This document shows, piece after piece, positions 23,820-35,341 of a stretch of DNA of 64,000 nt. The first letter of the stretch is position 1. Each line of letters starts with the position of its first letter. The position numbers and the translations under genes were made by a program. Below the pieces are notes generated by a model that saw nothing but the letters and a program-made list of their open reading frames with translations, did not search any database and had not been told where the DNA came from. The stretch comes from Punica granatum (lineage: Eukaryota > Streptophyta > Magnoliopsida > Myrtales > Lythraceae). The stretch covers positions 29,110,811 to 29,174,810 of the forward strand of contig NC_045128.1 in assembly GCF_007655135.1 (NCBI RefSeq), given 5' to 3'.

Positions 23820-24433
23820 TTAGCTTCTGCTGTGTGAGGAAGAGCCCAACTTGTAGCCAGCATAAGCTCCGACCGCCACGATCACAATAACTGCCATCCC
23901 TGGGTTAACCGGCACTTCCCTTTTGGCTGCTGCAGCCAGATCCCCCACCTCCTTCGCGATGATGGTATTCTTCGGCATTGTTATGGTCAGGACCTGTCGC
24001 CGGTCGAATTTCGCTTTCATTCCATTGATTTTGCAGTTGTCAGGTATGGGAAAGTCCTTGCTGAACTGAATCATAACATTGCTCCCGACTGGGCGCTCCC
24101 CTCTAATTGTCATTTTAGGCGGGTTCTGATCGTACGTGACTTTGATTTGTTCCTTCTTAAAACCTGACAGACATGAGGTATCAATTCGCTAGATAAGCAG
24201 AAATAGTTTTTGGCGTAGATGCATTTGCAAAGAGATCGAGGACCATTTTCAAGTATGTCCATGTACTACCAATCAATTTTAGCAGTACCCCAACCTAAAG
24301 GTCACGTAATACCTGGAAGACGAACAGTTAGAACATTGGCAGCAGCATCTTCGGTCCATTCCGTAAAATCCTCGTGCACAGCATCCACGAATTCCGAACG
24401 GGTCGCCATCATCATTCCTTGCCTCGAAGCCAT
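23820..24433 (-). CDS. RTM2-like copy B, compact HSP20 protein with C-terminal anchor
   Basis: Two exons (24313-24433 and 23820-24163, minus) give an intact 154-residue protein. Residues 1-40 (MASRQGMMMATRSEF...FTEWTEDAAANVLTVRLP) and the following FKKEQIKVTY, KMTIRGERPV, PDNCKINGMKAKFDRRQVLTITMPK form one alpha-crystallin/HSP20 domain. It joins directly to KEVGDLAAAAKR and a hydrophobic segment (about 129-146, AVIVIVAVGAYAGY) that should anchor the C-terminus in a membrane. Compared with copy C, the whole linker is gone: one deletion removed the rest of exon 2, intron 2 and most of exon 3, yet kept the frame. RTM2 in Arabidopsis is a phloem protein restricting long-distance movement of potyviruses. 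Family assignment is firm; an antiviral role here is only inference. It shares upstream sequence with copy C. Confidence 0.85.
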
Positions 24434-24505
24434 GGAGCTCTCTGTGATTTCTCCCTCTCAAATTAAGCCCGCTTGGTTCTTTGTTATAGATGATGTAATG
24501 AACAC

Positions 24506-24547
24506 AAACTGCTTATTGATTGATATTTGAGTTTGATGAATTACACT
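24506..24547 (-). promoter_or_regulatory. Conserved upstream block of RTM2-like copies B and C
   Basis: About 40 bases (GCTTATTGATTGATATTTGA followed by GTTTGATGAATTACAC on the plus strand) are the same about 75-115 bases upstream of the copy B and copy C starts (C: 31,530-31,566). TA-rich TATA-like runs follow directly at 24,548-24,560 and about 31,569-31,575. Similarity extends several hundred bases further, so conservation may reflect recent duplication rather than selection. Confidence 0.5.
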
Positions 24548-24724
24548 ATATATATATACACACACATATACACAGGACCCAATGGGGAGGCTATTCTATT
24601 TTGTGCTTTCCCGTTATTCCATTTTGAGAGGTTTGGTTTAATGGCTTGTCCCCAGTTTATTTGTTTAGTATAACTTTTCCCATAAACAAACAGGAAGTTC
24701 TTTTTCTGTCCCCTACTCTTTTTC

Positions 24725-27190
24725 GACGACTAGTGAAATAGCACATCCATTGCACGGGCATAACTTTCTCATTTTATACTTTAATATTAACTAATACGAT
24801 AAAGAATGATTTGTTTAGTTAGCTTTAAAACAGAGCACAATTTCTTTCGAAGATGCTGCATAGAATTGGAAGGAACCATACAGATCCATGTAGCAGACGT
24901 ACTTATTCTATCTAAACTTGTGGGACTAAGACCATAAATTTACGATAAACACAATATATTAATTAATTTAATTTCAAAGTAAAGAATTTTAATAAAACAA
25001 TTGTATATTGAATAAGACAATCAACTGCTGAAATGCTATAATATGAGAATCTGCTAAACAATAAAGAAAATATAACACATTACGTGGGTTGATTCAAATG
25101 GTTCGACGCTTGTTTTGTTTAAGTAAAATCTAGGGTTTGAGTCATTGTGGATATAGAAAATCCACTCTGGAAGAGCTTTAACTGGCCAAGCCGGCTCAAT
25201 TAGATTAATCGGACTCCATTTGGGCTTATGAATACCAAAATATACCCAAAAAAAAAAATGTAACAGTAATTTCATGGAATTCGAGGAAATAATTTTGGAC
25301 GTGGTTGTTTAAAGACTTAAAGTGACATCTTTTTGTCAATATTTATGAACTTAAATTGTTGGGAAAAAGACAGTTTGGACCATCAATCTTTAGCCTTTTT
25401 GTCGGCATGGTCCTAAACATTTCTTTTGTCATTCTCGTCCTCAATCTTTTTTTTTTCCAGTTTTAGTCCCACCATCCAATTTTTCGTCAAAAAACTCATA
25501 TTCCGTCCAAAAAATAATTTTTTACTAATTTTCAAAGTTTAAAAAAATTACTAATTTTAAAAAGGATCATAAACACAATGAAAGCAGTGGGGGCCCTTGC
25601 TTGTGGCCAAGCCCCCAATCGAGGTCGCCGAAGACCCCGACGAGGCGGTGGTGGGCGTCGGCATGGCTTCCCACCTCACAAATTATACATAATAAAAAAA
25701 AAGGATAAATCGAACTTGAGAATGACGGGAGGATTTTGCGTTTATTCTCTTTAAACAAGATCTTGGGTTCGAGTATTATGAATGGAAAAACTCCACGATA
25801 GGAGAACTTTGCCACTTAGTGGGCCGATCCAATTCGAACTGGATTAGTCGAGATCTATTAGACTTTCGGATACAAGGGTATACACAAAACGAAAACACTA
25901 ATTTTAAAATACATTTGAAAATATTATAAAATTAAACTACATTAAATACTAATTTCAATATTAAGATAAATAATATATTTAAAATTAATTTAATTTATAT
26001 TATAAAAAGTGTTTAAAAAGTTTTCGTTGATAAAGAAAAAATTGGATACTAATTTGAAAATTAGATACTTCTGTTTGGGGCTTGGACCATCCCTATATGT
26101 AATTTTCTTTTTTAATATTTCTCTACCGACGGATTACGAAGGAAACATTCACTCCGTAATGTCGTTGTTTCTAATAGTGATTGTAACTAATAGGACCAAA
26201 ATTTTGGGTCCGAGTTACATCAGAAAAATCTCAAGCTGATAAATCTTATTAATAATTCACGAAACTCAATGAACAAGAAAATCACAGTGCTTGAGATCTT
26301 GAAAATGAGATGTCAAAGCACCAAAATCCACACATATACCATAAAAAAGGATCAGGCGGGTTCCAAATTTCAAAGGCGATTCCATGAGCAGATTCTAGGC
26401 GTAAGAATATGGATGAAATGCAGAAGTAGAAAAATGAACACAATAGCGGAAGAGGAAGGAAGAGGAGGCGTGAAGTCGCAGGGTGAAGCCTTGAAGGTCG
26501 TCGGGGGTAAGAGTCGGGTGGAAGATGTAACTACTGTACCCGACCACCGGTCGCTGGAGGGTAGTTGGAAGGGCGGCGGCCACTATAAGATGAAGGTCCA
26601 TGGCGAGCGAAAGAGGATGAGGAGGCGGGGCGAATGGAAATTGGAGAATAAGAGGGAGCAGATGCAACGTTAGCAAGGAGAGAGGCATCTGTTAAGTAAG
26701 GGAGGGAAGAAACCGTATCAAGTGAGTAATTTAGGAAAGGGAGAAAGTTAGACTCGTAGAAAGAGCGGTAGACGGGCCGTGTCGTTAAGGGTGTGTTTGT
26801 TTTTTAAAAAAATTTGAACTCAACTCCACTTATCTTCAATTCATCAACACAATAATTACTTGTTTTTATTTTTAAAATTTTTTTAATCATTCAATTCATT
26901 TTTTAATATTAAATTCTCTTAACTATTCATTACTTTTTCACAATTCAACAACACAATCATTACTTAATCATTACTTTCTCTCAACTATTTATTGTTTTTT
27001 TACGATTTTTCTTATAATTCAACAATATAATCATTACAAACCAATTAAAACCAAAACTCAACTCAACTTAACTCTAAATCCAAACGCACTCTAAATTGTC
27101 CAGCAAAACGACACTATGGGAGTGGAATGGATTGGACTATACTTTCAAATCGAAAGGATACAATTCTTAACAATAGGTGCAGAATTCATA
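24725..27190. mobile_element. Composite insertion in the copy B upstream flank (Helitron end, SINEs, GC-rich element, MITE)
   Basis: The flank upstream of copy B matches that of copy C up to about 24,725, stops, and resumes near 27,195 (AGAGCCAAAATTGGGGG; copy C about 31,811). The left break coincides with a Helitron-like 3' end on the minus strand: GCCCGTGCAATGG, then CTAG at 24,731-24,734 followed by T. Inside are two SINE-family copies (about 25,063-25,250 and 25,727-25,890), a GC-rich repeat (25,370-25,725), an unrecognised GC-rich patch (26,430-26,690) and a Tourist-like MITE (26,789-27,091). The 134-codon frame at 26,269-26,673 and its opposite-strand counterpart have no recognisable domain. 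Confidence 0.6.
26789..27091. mobile_element. Tourist/PIF-Harbinger-like MITE, TAA duplication
   Basis: A 303-bp element is flanked by TAA (26,786-26,788 and 27,092-27,094). The left end is GGGTGTGTTTG and the right end, inverted, is GAGTGCGTTTGG, followed on both sides by ACTCAACT/AGTTGAGT-type sequence. The interior repeats AATTCAACAACACAATCATT. A relative in the opposite orientation lies at about 46,549-46,953. A 3-bp TAA duplication and GTTTGG ends are typical of PIF/Harbinger MITEs. Confidence 0.7.
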
Positions 27191-27191
27191 T

Positions 27192-27480
27192 AGCTATTTT
27201 TTATTATAGGTATAAATATGGAGAGCCAAAATTGGGGGAAATTATGCAATTAATTAACTAGGTTTTAAGCATGGTTATGTATATGTATGACTCAATTATG
27301 GCAGCCAGGCAATATTTGCTACCCGGTTACGTAAATGATAATTCATTTAAATTCTTAACCATATCAAATTGCATGAAAGTTAGTTTATCCAATAAGGCGA
27401 AACTGCACGAGATAACAATCACGCAGGATACGCATGGACAACTAAAAGAAGAAAATTATATATAAAATTGCAAATATTAT
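27192..27480. repeat. Displaced remainder of the copy B upstream flank
   Basis: The sequence around ATGCAATTAATTAACTAGGT, TGTATGACTCAATTATGGC and GATAATTCATTTAAATTC parallels 31,811-31,960 upstream of copy C. It is the continuation of the duplicated flank after the 2.5-kb insertion. The open frame at 27,271-27,465 has no features. Confidence 0.6.
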
Positions 27481-27824
27481 ATGGTAAGGGTGATTGTAAT
27501 ATATGAAATAGTTTGAAACAGTAGAAAAATAGAGGCGTTGAAATAAAGAGTTAAAAGAGTAGTGATCAAGTATCATTAGGATGTCACCCACAAAAGTGAT
27601 TGGTCGATATGACCGCAATGCATTTGTTTAAAAGTTTACAGGATCGAAACATTTTGGTGAATATCTTATGAAGAAGTTAATATGATGAATACTGTTATAT
27701 TTATCATATTGATTCTTCCATTAAATAATTTTCTGTGCTCTAAATTTATTTTGATGATTAATTATTTAGAACACTTTATGTTTATCAAATAAAAAAAGAA
27801 TGAGTTTTAATCGAAGTTAAATTA

Positions 27825-28250
27825 TCTATACTATTATCTAGACTACTATATCTATATCTATTATATATCTATCTCATAAGCAAGAGATGAGGAACTTTCT
27901 TCTCACTTTTGTTTTCCAATTTTATCCTTACAAAAATTACTCTAACCAATAAAAAAAAAACGATACTGAAGGCAAAAATTACTACCTCACTTCTCTAACT
28001 ACCTTAAAAACACTCCTATACCTTCACTTTGAAACTACCTAGAACTGCCCATCCCTTTGGAGCCGATTCCTACTTTTCTTTTAATTTGTTTTATTGAATC
28101 TAATTTTTTTCTAATTCAATAATATATAACCTATCATTACAATTATTTATAACATTAAACGAGTTTCTACCTCCGATTATTATTACTTAAATATATTCTT
28201 TTTTATCATCTTTTTGTGTTCTCTCGTGTAGCGCGGATCCGTTCCTCTAA
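27825..28250 (+). mobile_element. Possible short non-autonomous Helitron
   Basis: Starts TCTATACTATTATCTAGAC directly after an A, and ends with a GC-rich palindromic segment (GCGCGGATCCG) 9 bases before CTAA, followed by T. This fits a Helitron inserted between A and T with 5' TC and 3' CTRR. The interior is AT-rich with no gene. The hairpin is short, so the call is tentative. Confidence 0.4.
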
Positions 28251-28551
28251 TTATTATTATTACATTATATAAAACCAAAATTCATCCTGTTGTCTCACCT
28301 GCACATCCCTAAAACACCTTTATTATATAAATTTCAATTATATAGGCCGTTGAATTGATGGTATGATGGTAATGTATCAACACACTAATCCCACTATTCC
28401 ACTCTCTTTTCTCCTTCTATCTCTCACGGTCATATATTTGAAGGGAAAAACCCTACTTTAACATTTTTCAGTTTTTCTCTTTATTTTGTTGAATTATATA
28501 TTTTTTTCCCTCAATATTACTTTCTTTAATTCATTCCATATTAAATAATAA

Positions 28552-30012
28552 CTAGACCACTTATCCGCGCATTTGTGCGGGGCTTTTATATTTATAAATG
28601 TAATTAATTTTTTTATGTATTATAAATTAGAAATATAATAAATTAATACATTGTAGCAAGTTTATTTCATTGTTTGATGAGATAATTTGGATTTTCAAGA
28701 AATGGAGACTTCATAAAATGCAAAATCATTTAATAAGGTCTATTTATATATTAATAAGGGATGTGAATTCGAGATCAATCACGAGTTACAGGATTATTTT
28801 TGGAGGCTCCTCATCTTTGAATTGGATGCTTTTGGAAGCTCCTTATCAATCAAATGAGAGACTTCCGTGAGAATACTTTAAGTCACTATACATATAGATA
28901 GATAGGATATCTTTATAAAAGAAATATTTTGGAACTTATATAGTTTCGTAAAAAAGTTAGCGTATAAGCAGTACAGAGATAGCTTATATATAATGAAATT
29001 GTAAAAGAGTATTTCTAATGTAAAAGAAAATTTTCTTTTAATTTGGAGGATTTGATTCTTGTTCAATTGGAAATGTACGAACAGAAGGTGGTGTTTTGTT
29101 TGTTTAGTGTTTATTTATTTATTATTATTACTATTATTATTATTATTTTAAAGTAATTAAATTGTTTTTTTATTTGATTGAATGGGTACATTTTCGTTTT
29201 GGTTTAATATTGAAGGGAATAAGGATCGCTCATGAGTGAGACCGAGCATCGACCAGAAGATGCGTGGTCGAAAATACCTATAGTTAAATTATAAGAGGTG
29301 AATATTCAAATAAAAAAATCTTGAACACGTATACGGCCATCATATTACATAAAGAGATCTAATGGCTAGGAAAAAAAACAATCGTAATGGTTGTTTTTTC
29401 TAGACGGTAGAATCTCCAGTTAATTTTGTATGTCTTTGACTATTTTATAATATATCAAACAACTATATATATTATTATATAGCTGCAAAATAAAAATTAC
29501 AATATATCATGTTAACTTTGTATGTGTAATATATGTCTAGGACTATATATATAAACATTTCCTGTAATATATCAAACAACACTATATATATATATATATA
29601 TTATATAGCTGTCAAATAAAACTTGCAATACATATTCATCGTATCAAAACATATATGTATTCCTATAATGTGAGATTGAGTGTCATCTTTAGATTTTATT
29701 ATATATTTCACATACATCAAATCAAATATATATAAATGTTGTATTATGGCCAGTTATGTATACTATCAAAAGAATGTTATTAATATATTTTGGTTGCCGT
29801 TTTGTTGCTAAATTTATTACTTTCCTCATAAGACTAATAACAAAATATTATTTTCTCTTAATAAGAAAGGTGGTATCTTTAATATTTACATAATTAAAGT
29901 AAATATAACATTTAAATAATTAAAACGACAACGTGGCTTCGCGAGATGGACAATAATTTGACGACGTGACTACACGAGAAATGGGCAAATCCCTTGTTAT
30001 TATATATATTGA
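28552..30012 (-). mobile_element. Non-autonomous Helitron, 1.46 kb
   Basis: On the minus strand the element begins TCAATATATATAATAACAAG at 30,012 after a host A and ends CTAG at 28,552 before a host T. The 3' hairpin (CCGCACAAATGCGCGG on the element strand) lies about 12 bases before the end, as rolling-circle Helitrons require. There are no target duplications, as expected. The interior is AT-rich, with no Rep/helicase and no recognisable captured gene; short open frames at 28,670-28,870 and 28,878-29,066 are unremarkable. Confidence 0.65.
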
Positions 30013-30169
30013 TTAATTTGCAACGTAATACATGCCTAGTGTGATTAAAATTTACAAATCAAATTTAAGAGGGTAACGCGAGTCACATGTAGAGATGTTA
30101 CAATATCATGTTATTCCATGTTGACTGTATATGCACAATTTATTTCGGAGTGCATTACTTTCGTTCGAT

Positions 30170-31447
30170 TTAGCTTTTGGTGTGTGATCCACCGGAAGAG
30201 CCCCACTTGTAGCCAAAATAAGTTCCGACCGCCACGATCACGAGAACCGCCACCCCTGCATTAAGCAGGAACCTCCGATCCTCGTCCAGCCCCAACACTG
30301 CCCTTTTGGCTGCTGCAGCCGGACCCCCCGCCTCCTTCCCAATCCTATCAAGCGCTTGTGATGATGACTCCTTGCTCTGCGATTGATTTTGGTCCTTCTC
30401 CTTCATAGCCTTAAGTTCTTGATGCTCGGCAACTTTCTGACTGACCTGTTTCACACTCGGTTCGCTTTTCTTCCAGTCATCTGTTGGCTTCTGCACGTCC
30501 TGGACCAGAGGGGCCTTCGAGGAGGTTTCTTCCCGAACCTCCTCTGATCTTGGCCTGCTCGTGTCCCCGAGAGGGTTGAATGGCTGTGGAACTTTGTCAT
30601 CTGCTTGCTTCTGCCCAGTAGCTTTTGAGGAAGTTTCTGCTAAAAAAACAGAGAACAATTATTGAAATACAACTTCGACGTATATTTTACAGGTATTAAA
30701 ACATTTTTCAATATGTATATATACGTGCATATATGTTCGTTATTGATCTTGCTCACCCTTTTCAGTCTTGGGCTCGGTAAGGGCAGGAGCCTTTGGACTC
30801 CGGGTCGGGGAAGTAACCTTCTCCTCTGCTTTCCTTTCCGGTTCTTTTCCCATTGCAGAGGAGGTAGCAGCAGCAGTACCAGTTTCCAGGGGACTGATTT
30901 TTTCTTTTTGAGGTTTTGGAGGCGGCTTTGTTTCCGTGGTGGCAGCTTTCATGGGGCTCGACGTTTGATCCTTCGGTGCTGCATTGCTAGGCCGAGCAAT
31001 CACCGGGGTAATGGTCTTCTTCGGCATTGTTATGCTCAGGACCTGGCGCTGGTCGAATTTCGCTTTCATCTCATTGATTTTGCAGTTATCGGGGATGGTA
31101 AAGTCCATGAGGAACCGACTCACAACATTGTCGCTGACCGGGCGCTCCCCGCGAATTGTCATCTTAGGCAGCTTCTCATCGTACGTGACTTTGACTTGGT
31201 CCTTCATAAAGCCTGAAACGACAGTAAGGCGCATCAGTTTTCTAGATAGGCAGAAATTTTCGGTGTTGATGCATCATGAAGAGAGGACCTTAGTCGAGCT
31301 ATACATATAAACACACATACCTGGAAGATGGATAGTTAGAACGTTGGCGGCTGCCTCTTCGACCCATTCCGACTTGGGCTGAAAATCCTTGTAGACAGTG
31401 TCCGCGGCTTGTGATTGAGTCATCGTGGTTCTTTGCCTAGCAGCCAT
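30170..31447 (-). CDS. RTM2-like copy C, HSP20 domain with C-terminal membrane anchor
   Basis: Three exons (31321-31447, 30757-31212, 30170-30639; both introns phase 1) encode 350 residues, close to the length of Arabidopsis RTM2. Residues 1-42 (MAARQRTTMTQ...FQPKSEWVEEAAANVLTIHLP) and about 43-110 (KDQVKVTYDEKLPKMTIRGE, PDNCKINEMKAKFDQRQVL, ITMPKK) form an HSP20/alpha-crystallin domain. A long Pro/Lys/Glu-rich linker (KPPPKPQKEK; repeated EETSSKA-type motifs) follows, then AAAAKRAVLGLDEDRRF and a hydrophobic helix at about 318-338 (LLNAGVAVLVIVAVGTYFGY) with a short basic-polar tail. RTM2 is a phloem membrane protein limiting potyvirus long-distance movement, without general chaperone activity. 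That function is inferred from family only. This is the only full-length copy in the cluster. Plus-strand frames across it are antisense shadows. Confidence 0.92.
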
Positions 31448-32170
31448 TGAGTCTTCCGCAAATTCTTCCTCCCTCTAAACTTGCCTCCTTGCTTCTTTGT
31501 TATGTATATATGCTGTAATGAACAAAAATTGCTTATTGATTGATATTTGAGTTTGATGAATTACACCAATATATAAACGCACATATATATGCAAACACAA
31601 ATAATAGGTGTATGAGATTGAGTGATTGGACCTCAATGGGGCCTTGCAGGCGTTTTATGCTTTCCTGTCAATGAGAGGCTATTCCTTTTTGAGAGACTTG
31701 GTTTTAATGCATGGCTTGTCCCTTCGTTTATTTGTTTAGTATAACTTCCCCCATAAACAAAGAGGAAAGTTCTTTGTTTGTCCTCTACTCTTTCAAAGGC
31801 ATAGAATTAGAGAGACCCAAAACGAGGGGGAAAACATGCAATTAATTTGGGGATAGGTTATGTGCATGTATGACTCAATTATCGTGGCTAAGTAATATTT
31901 ATTAATGTGTGCATGATTCAGTTATAGAAACGTATAAGTGATAATTCTTTGTTGACATCAGTAATTTGGGGATCGACCGATAAGTCTAATTAAGTGAGAA
32001 TATAACTTACATAATGAAGGTATAACCAATCGAGCCTTCTTTTTAACTTTCTTTTTTTTAGCAAACTTAGTGATAACATGAATAATAAGACAGTATGCAA
32101 CTAGAGATGATATCTTTTACCTTAGACTTGATTTATTCGTGCGTGGACCATACTTAACTAGATGACCTCA
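31448..32170. other. Upstream flank of RTM2-like copy C
   Basis: Homologous to the copy B flank (CAATGGGG, TTTGTTTAGTATAACTT, CCCATAAACAAA). No gene. Its right part matches the displaced block at 27,192. Confidence 0.6.
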
Positions 32171-33430
32171 TCAGGAATTTGCTAGTAGTTCTTCGTGTAC
32201 GCAACAGAGTGCAGGCAAAGAAATTCCGAGATAAGAGCCACGCGACTTGCCCATATATTCCATACGACTGACTCCCCTTCGAATTAGAGGTAAAGTTGGG
32301 GAGATCCTCTGGCTCCAGGAAGAATATTCATATACCTTTGAAGAAAGGAAATGCACAAACCTTTTCTCGCCTCAGACATGAATTTGTTCCGGTAAAGGCA
32401 TAAAAAAAGAAAAAGAAAAGAAAGCTAATTAAGAAAAGAAAAATCTATATTTCAGAAACCTCCCCCAAAACTATTTACCTCGTTCTTTTTGAACTTTTTT
32501 TTTCTCTATTTGCACTGATTTCAATTAATTTAGATTCAAACCGAGTCGACTGGCCACTAAGGAGTATAAAGCTCTCCTAGTTGCAAATTTTCTTTTTCAT
32601 TCATGAAATTCAAAACTCATGCCTTGTACTTACTCTCAGTTTTTTGCATTTCTCGAATTTTTTATCACAAGCATATAGTTGGATATGACTTGAGGAATCG
32701 GAGCCTCAAAGCTTTGAAATTAGGGGAATGATACGTGGCAAATGCCTAATCCGAGCCCTAATGCAAGACAAGGGCCCCATCCAGTGAGGAGGCCCAATGA
32801 TGAGGGCAAGCCTAGCAGCCCACTAGCCCAAGAAGGAAGAACGGTCCATAATGCAACCTTTGTGCGAGAAACGGTCTCAAAATCGGACTGTGACCCACAG
32901 CCCATGCTAGATCCCGCCCGAAACTTATGGCAACACCCAAATTGGTCCGCCGAAAATAGAAACGTGACAGTGCTTAGGTGGCAAGATTCGATTCGAGATC
33001 AAAGGCAAATTTGACCAAAGGCGATGGAAGGGCCCTGATTTGAGAAGGTGGCATTCCTAGTGACATTGAGTAAGTAGATTACTTTCACGAGGATAGGAAC
33101 TTAGTTAATTTGTTGCTTTATTTTATAGGAAAAATTATACATTTAGTTTTTTAGATTTGAATATTTTTCCATTTTCATCACTTTTTTTTATCGTTTAGAT
33201 CATATACCTTTGAATACATTTATGTTTCACTCCTCTTTCATTTGTCTTAATTCATTTTCATTCATTACCTTCGATTACTTTTCTATTTTCGTCTTTATAT
33301 AAGGTTTTTTATTAGAGAAGATTTTAACTATGGTCCTCAACCTTTTAAGATTATTTTTTTGTCCTAATTCTTTTATTTTGTTCAATTTTTCTTAATCTTA
33401 AATGTTTTACTTCTTATACTTCTACCCCTT
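32171..33430. other. Intergenic, with a minus-strand SINE-family copy
   Basis: About 32,525-32,630 carries the local SINE family on the minus strand (GACTGGCCACTAAGGAGTA on the plus strand). The open frame 32,742-33,014 is Pro/Asn-rich with no recognisable domain and sits in repeat-like sequence. Nothing else is supported. Confidence 0.45.
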
Positions 33431-34190
33431 GAATTATCATGAAATGCCCACACGGCTAACCAGCCGTCTTGTGATGGACTAACCAGCTGCTGAGCGATCC
33501 GATTACCAAACCGGCCTACCAGCCATTACTCAAGTGGCTAACCGATTGTCCATATCCCTACACTTGATAACTCCAAAAAAGAGTGGGAAAGTACCCAAAT
33601 GACCAAATCCTCTAGTCACATTTTAATCATCTGACACGTGGGCTAAACCCAGCCGCCGAGCAACCTCACGAGACCTCCAGGCCCGTGGTACTGCGCATTG
33701 TTTCGGTGAGGCCGGCTGATATTTCTGATACAAGTTTCCTTGGATAGCTCCTTGGCACGCAGTGAGAAGCTATCTCACGTTGCGGCCACCCATGGTAGCC
33801 GGATTTGGGCCCTAAGACTTTGTAAGGGGAAACACCTCGGTTGCCTGTTTTCTACCCAAACAATAAACTACCTCCTTATGTATTACCGGGCCATTAGATT
33901 GTCTAATCGGATCAATACGACGGTTAAGGATCGGGTGCCTTTGTAATTAATTCATCAGACTTCTACAGATAAAAGGCTGTCATCTCGTCATTCTGTTAGA
34001 CATCCTCGTCTTCCTTGTAGAGGAATGATGAATAAGTGGTAAGCTCTATCGGTTCTTCGTCCTTAGCTCTAGCTAGAGAGAGTGAAACTGCTTTAGAGTT
34101 CTTCACCGTAGACAAAGGTCACCTTCTCATAGACTCCATAGAAGGATATATATAGGGCTGTTTATCGACTTGTGTAGTAGTCCTGAATTA
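33430..34190 (+). repeat. Possible solo LTR or LTR-like fragment
   Basis: A moderately GC-rich block unlike its surroundings has repeated GGCTAACC/ACCAGCCG motifs, a GATAAAAGG TATA-like sequence (about 33,967), and a downstream segment resembling the R-U5 region of Ty3-like LTRs. I could not find matching termini or a target duplication, so it may be another repeat class. No coding region. Confidence 0.3.
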
Positions 34191-34496
34191 ATTGAAGGTC
34201 AAAATGGAACACCAACTATATCATGCCAAAAAAAATATAAATTCTTTCCATTACAGATCTTATATGGCCGAGGAAGGTCCTGCAAGCATTAATAATCTCC
34301 ATATGGTTTAGGATTCTTACTAGATCAGCTCATGTCACCAGCCATCATGCTAAAACAATGTTACTCCACATCGTACATGTAAGATTAGGCAAAAAAAAAT
34401 AAAATTGGGCTTTCGTAAATAGGTCTTATCCACGTGACATCATCTTAGTTGGTCGGTAGGAACTTTTTTTTTCTTGCTGATTTTTTTTTAATGGTG

Positions 34497-34920
34497 GACA
34501 GTAGTGATGACAACCACGGTTCAAGCTCTCGTATTCAACCGCGAACGAATCAGATGAATTGAACGATCAGCGTAAGCATTGATTCCGTCAGTGTAGCACC
34601 ACCAAGGACCTAGTATAGTTCACAGAAATCAGAGATGACTGCAGGCCCAAATCAAAGAGCCCACCCAATTATATGTCCCTATGAATTCGAACTTAAGACC
34701 GGGGGTCTTCAAATTACATCGGAGTAAATTTGGAATCACTAGGCCATCAACTCTGATGGTGGTCGGAGGAACCTTGACTCCACGCAAACCAGATATTTCT
34801 CTGTCTACTCGGTCAAAACAACAGAATTTCACTAAAAATATTATCAGGTCGGAGGAACCTTAACACCACGCAAACCACATATATCTCTGTCTACTTGGTC
34901 AGAACAACTGAATTCCACTG
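34497..34920. repeat. tRNA-like/SINE-like fragments
   Basis: A GGTTCAAGCTC B-box-like motif (about 34,518) and a minus-strand tRNA-like block at about 34,670-34,760 (TATGAATTCGAACTTAAGACC). A 60-base segment ending in ACGCAAACCA is repeated at about 34,757-34,815 and about 34,850-34,910 (GGAGGAACCTTGACTCCACG versus GGAGGAACCTTAACACCACG). No gene. Confidence 0.4.
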
Positions 34921-35341
34921 AAATATTAGGAAAGTTTTATTCTCATCAGGTTAGAAAACATAGTCGAGTTTGATGGTGTGACAAATTTAGCAAACCTATT
35001 CCTCACTTATCCATTTCGAACATGATCAAACCATCCGCACGTTCAACGCAAATCGCTCTCCTTTAAGTAGCTCATGATCAGTGCTCCTTTTCAAACACTT
35101 GCGTAACGTTCGCCACATCATTTGCTGCTTGCTGATAATTACTAGCTCTTCATCAAGGTCGCACATTCATCTCTCTCTCTCTCTCTCTCTATGTGTAGCT
35201 AGGTATTGGCTCTTTCCAGCTATTTATCTTGTCGAGGTCAGTGCGAATATTATCGAACATCGATTCTCATAATCATGTTTTGGAATGCAGGCGCGTTGTA
35301 TGTACGAGGTTGTAGCTAGAACATTGTAAATATCATTGACA

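Noticed and set aside
26269..26688. 134-codon plus-strand frame and 97-codon minus-strand frame
   Set aside because: Both lie in a transposon-derived insertion, have biased GC-rich composition and no recognisable domain; without similarity or transcript evidence I do not call a gene.
30662..31310. Long plus-strand frames (184 and 108 codons)
   Set aside because: Antisense to the RTM2-like copy C exons, where the minus strand has correct splice sites and domain content.
32742..33014. 90-codon Pro/Asn-rich frame
   Set aside because: No homologous domain and located in repeat-like sequence; too weak to annotate as a gene.
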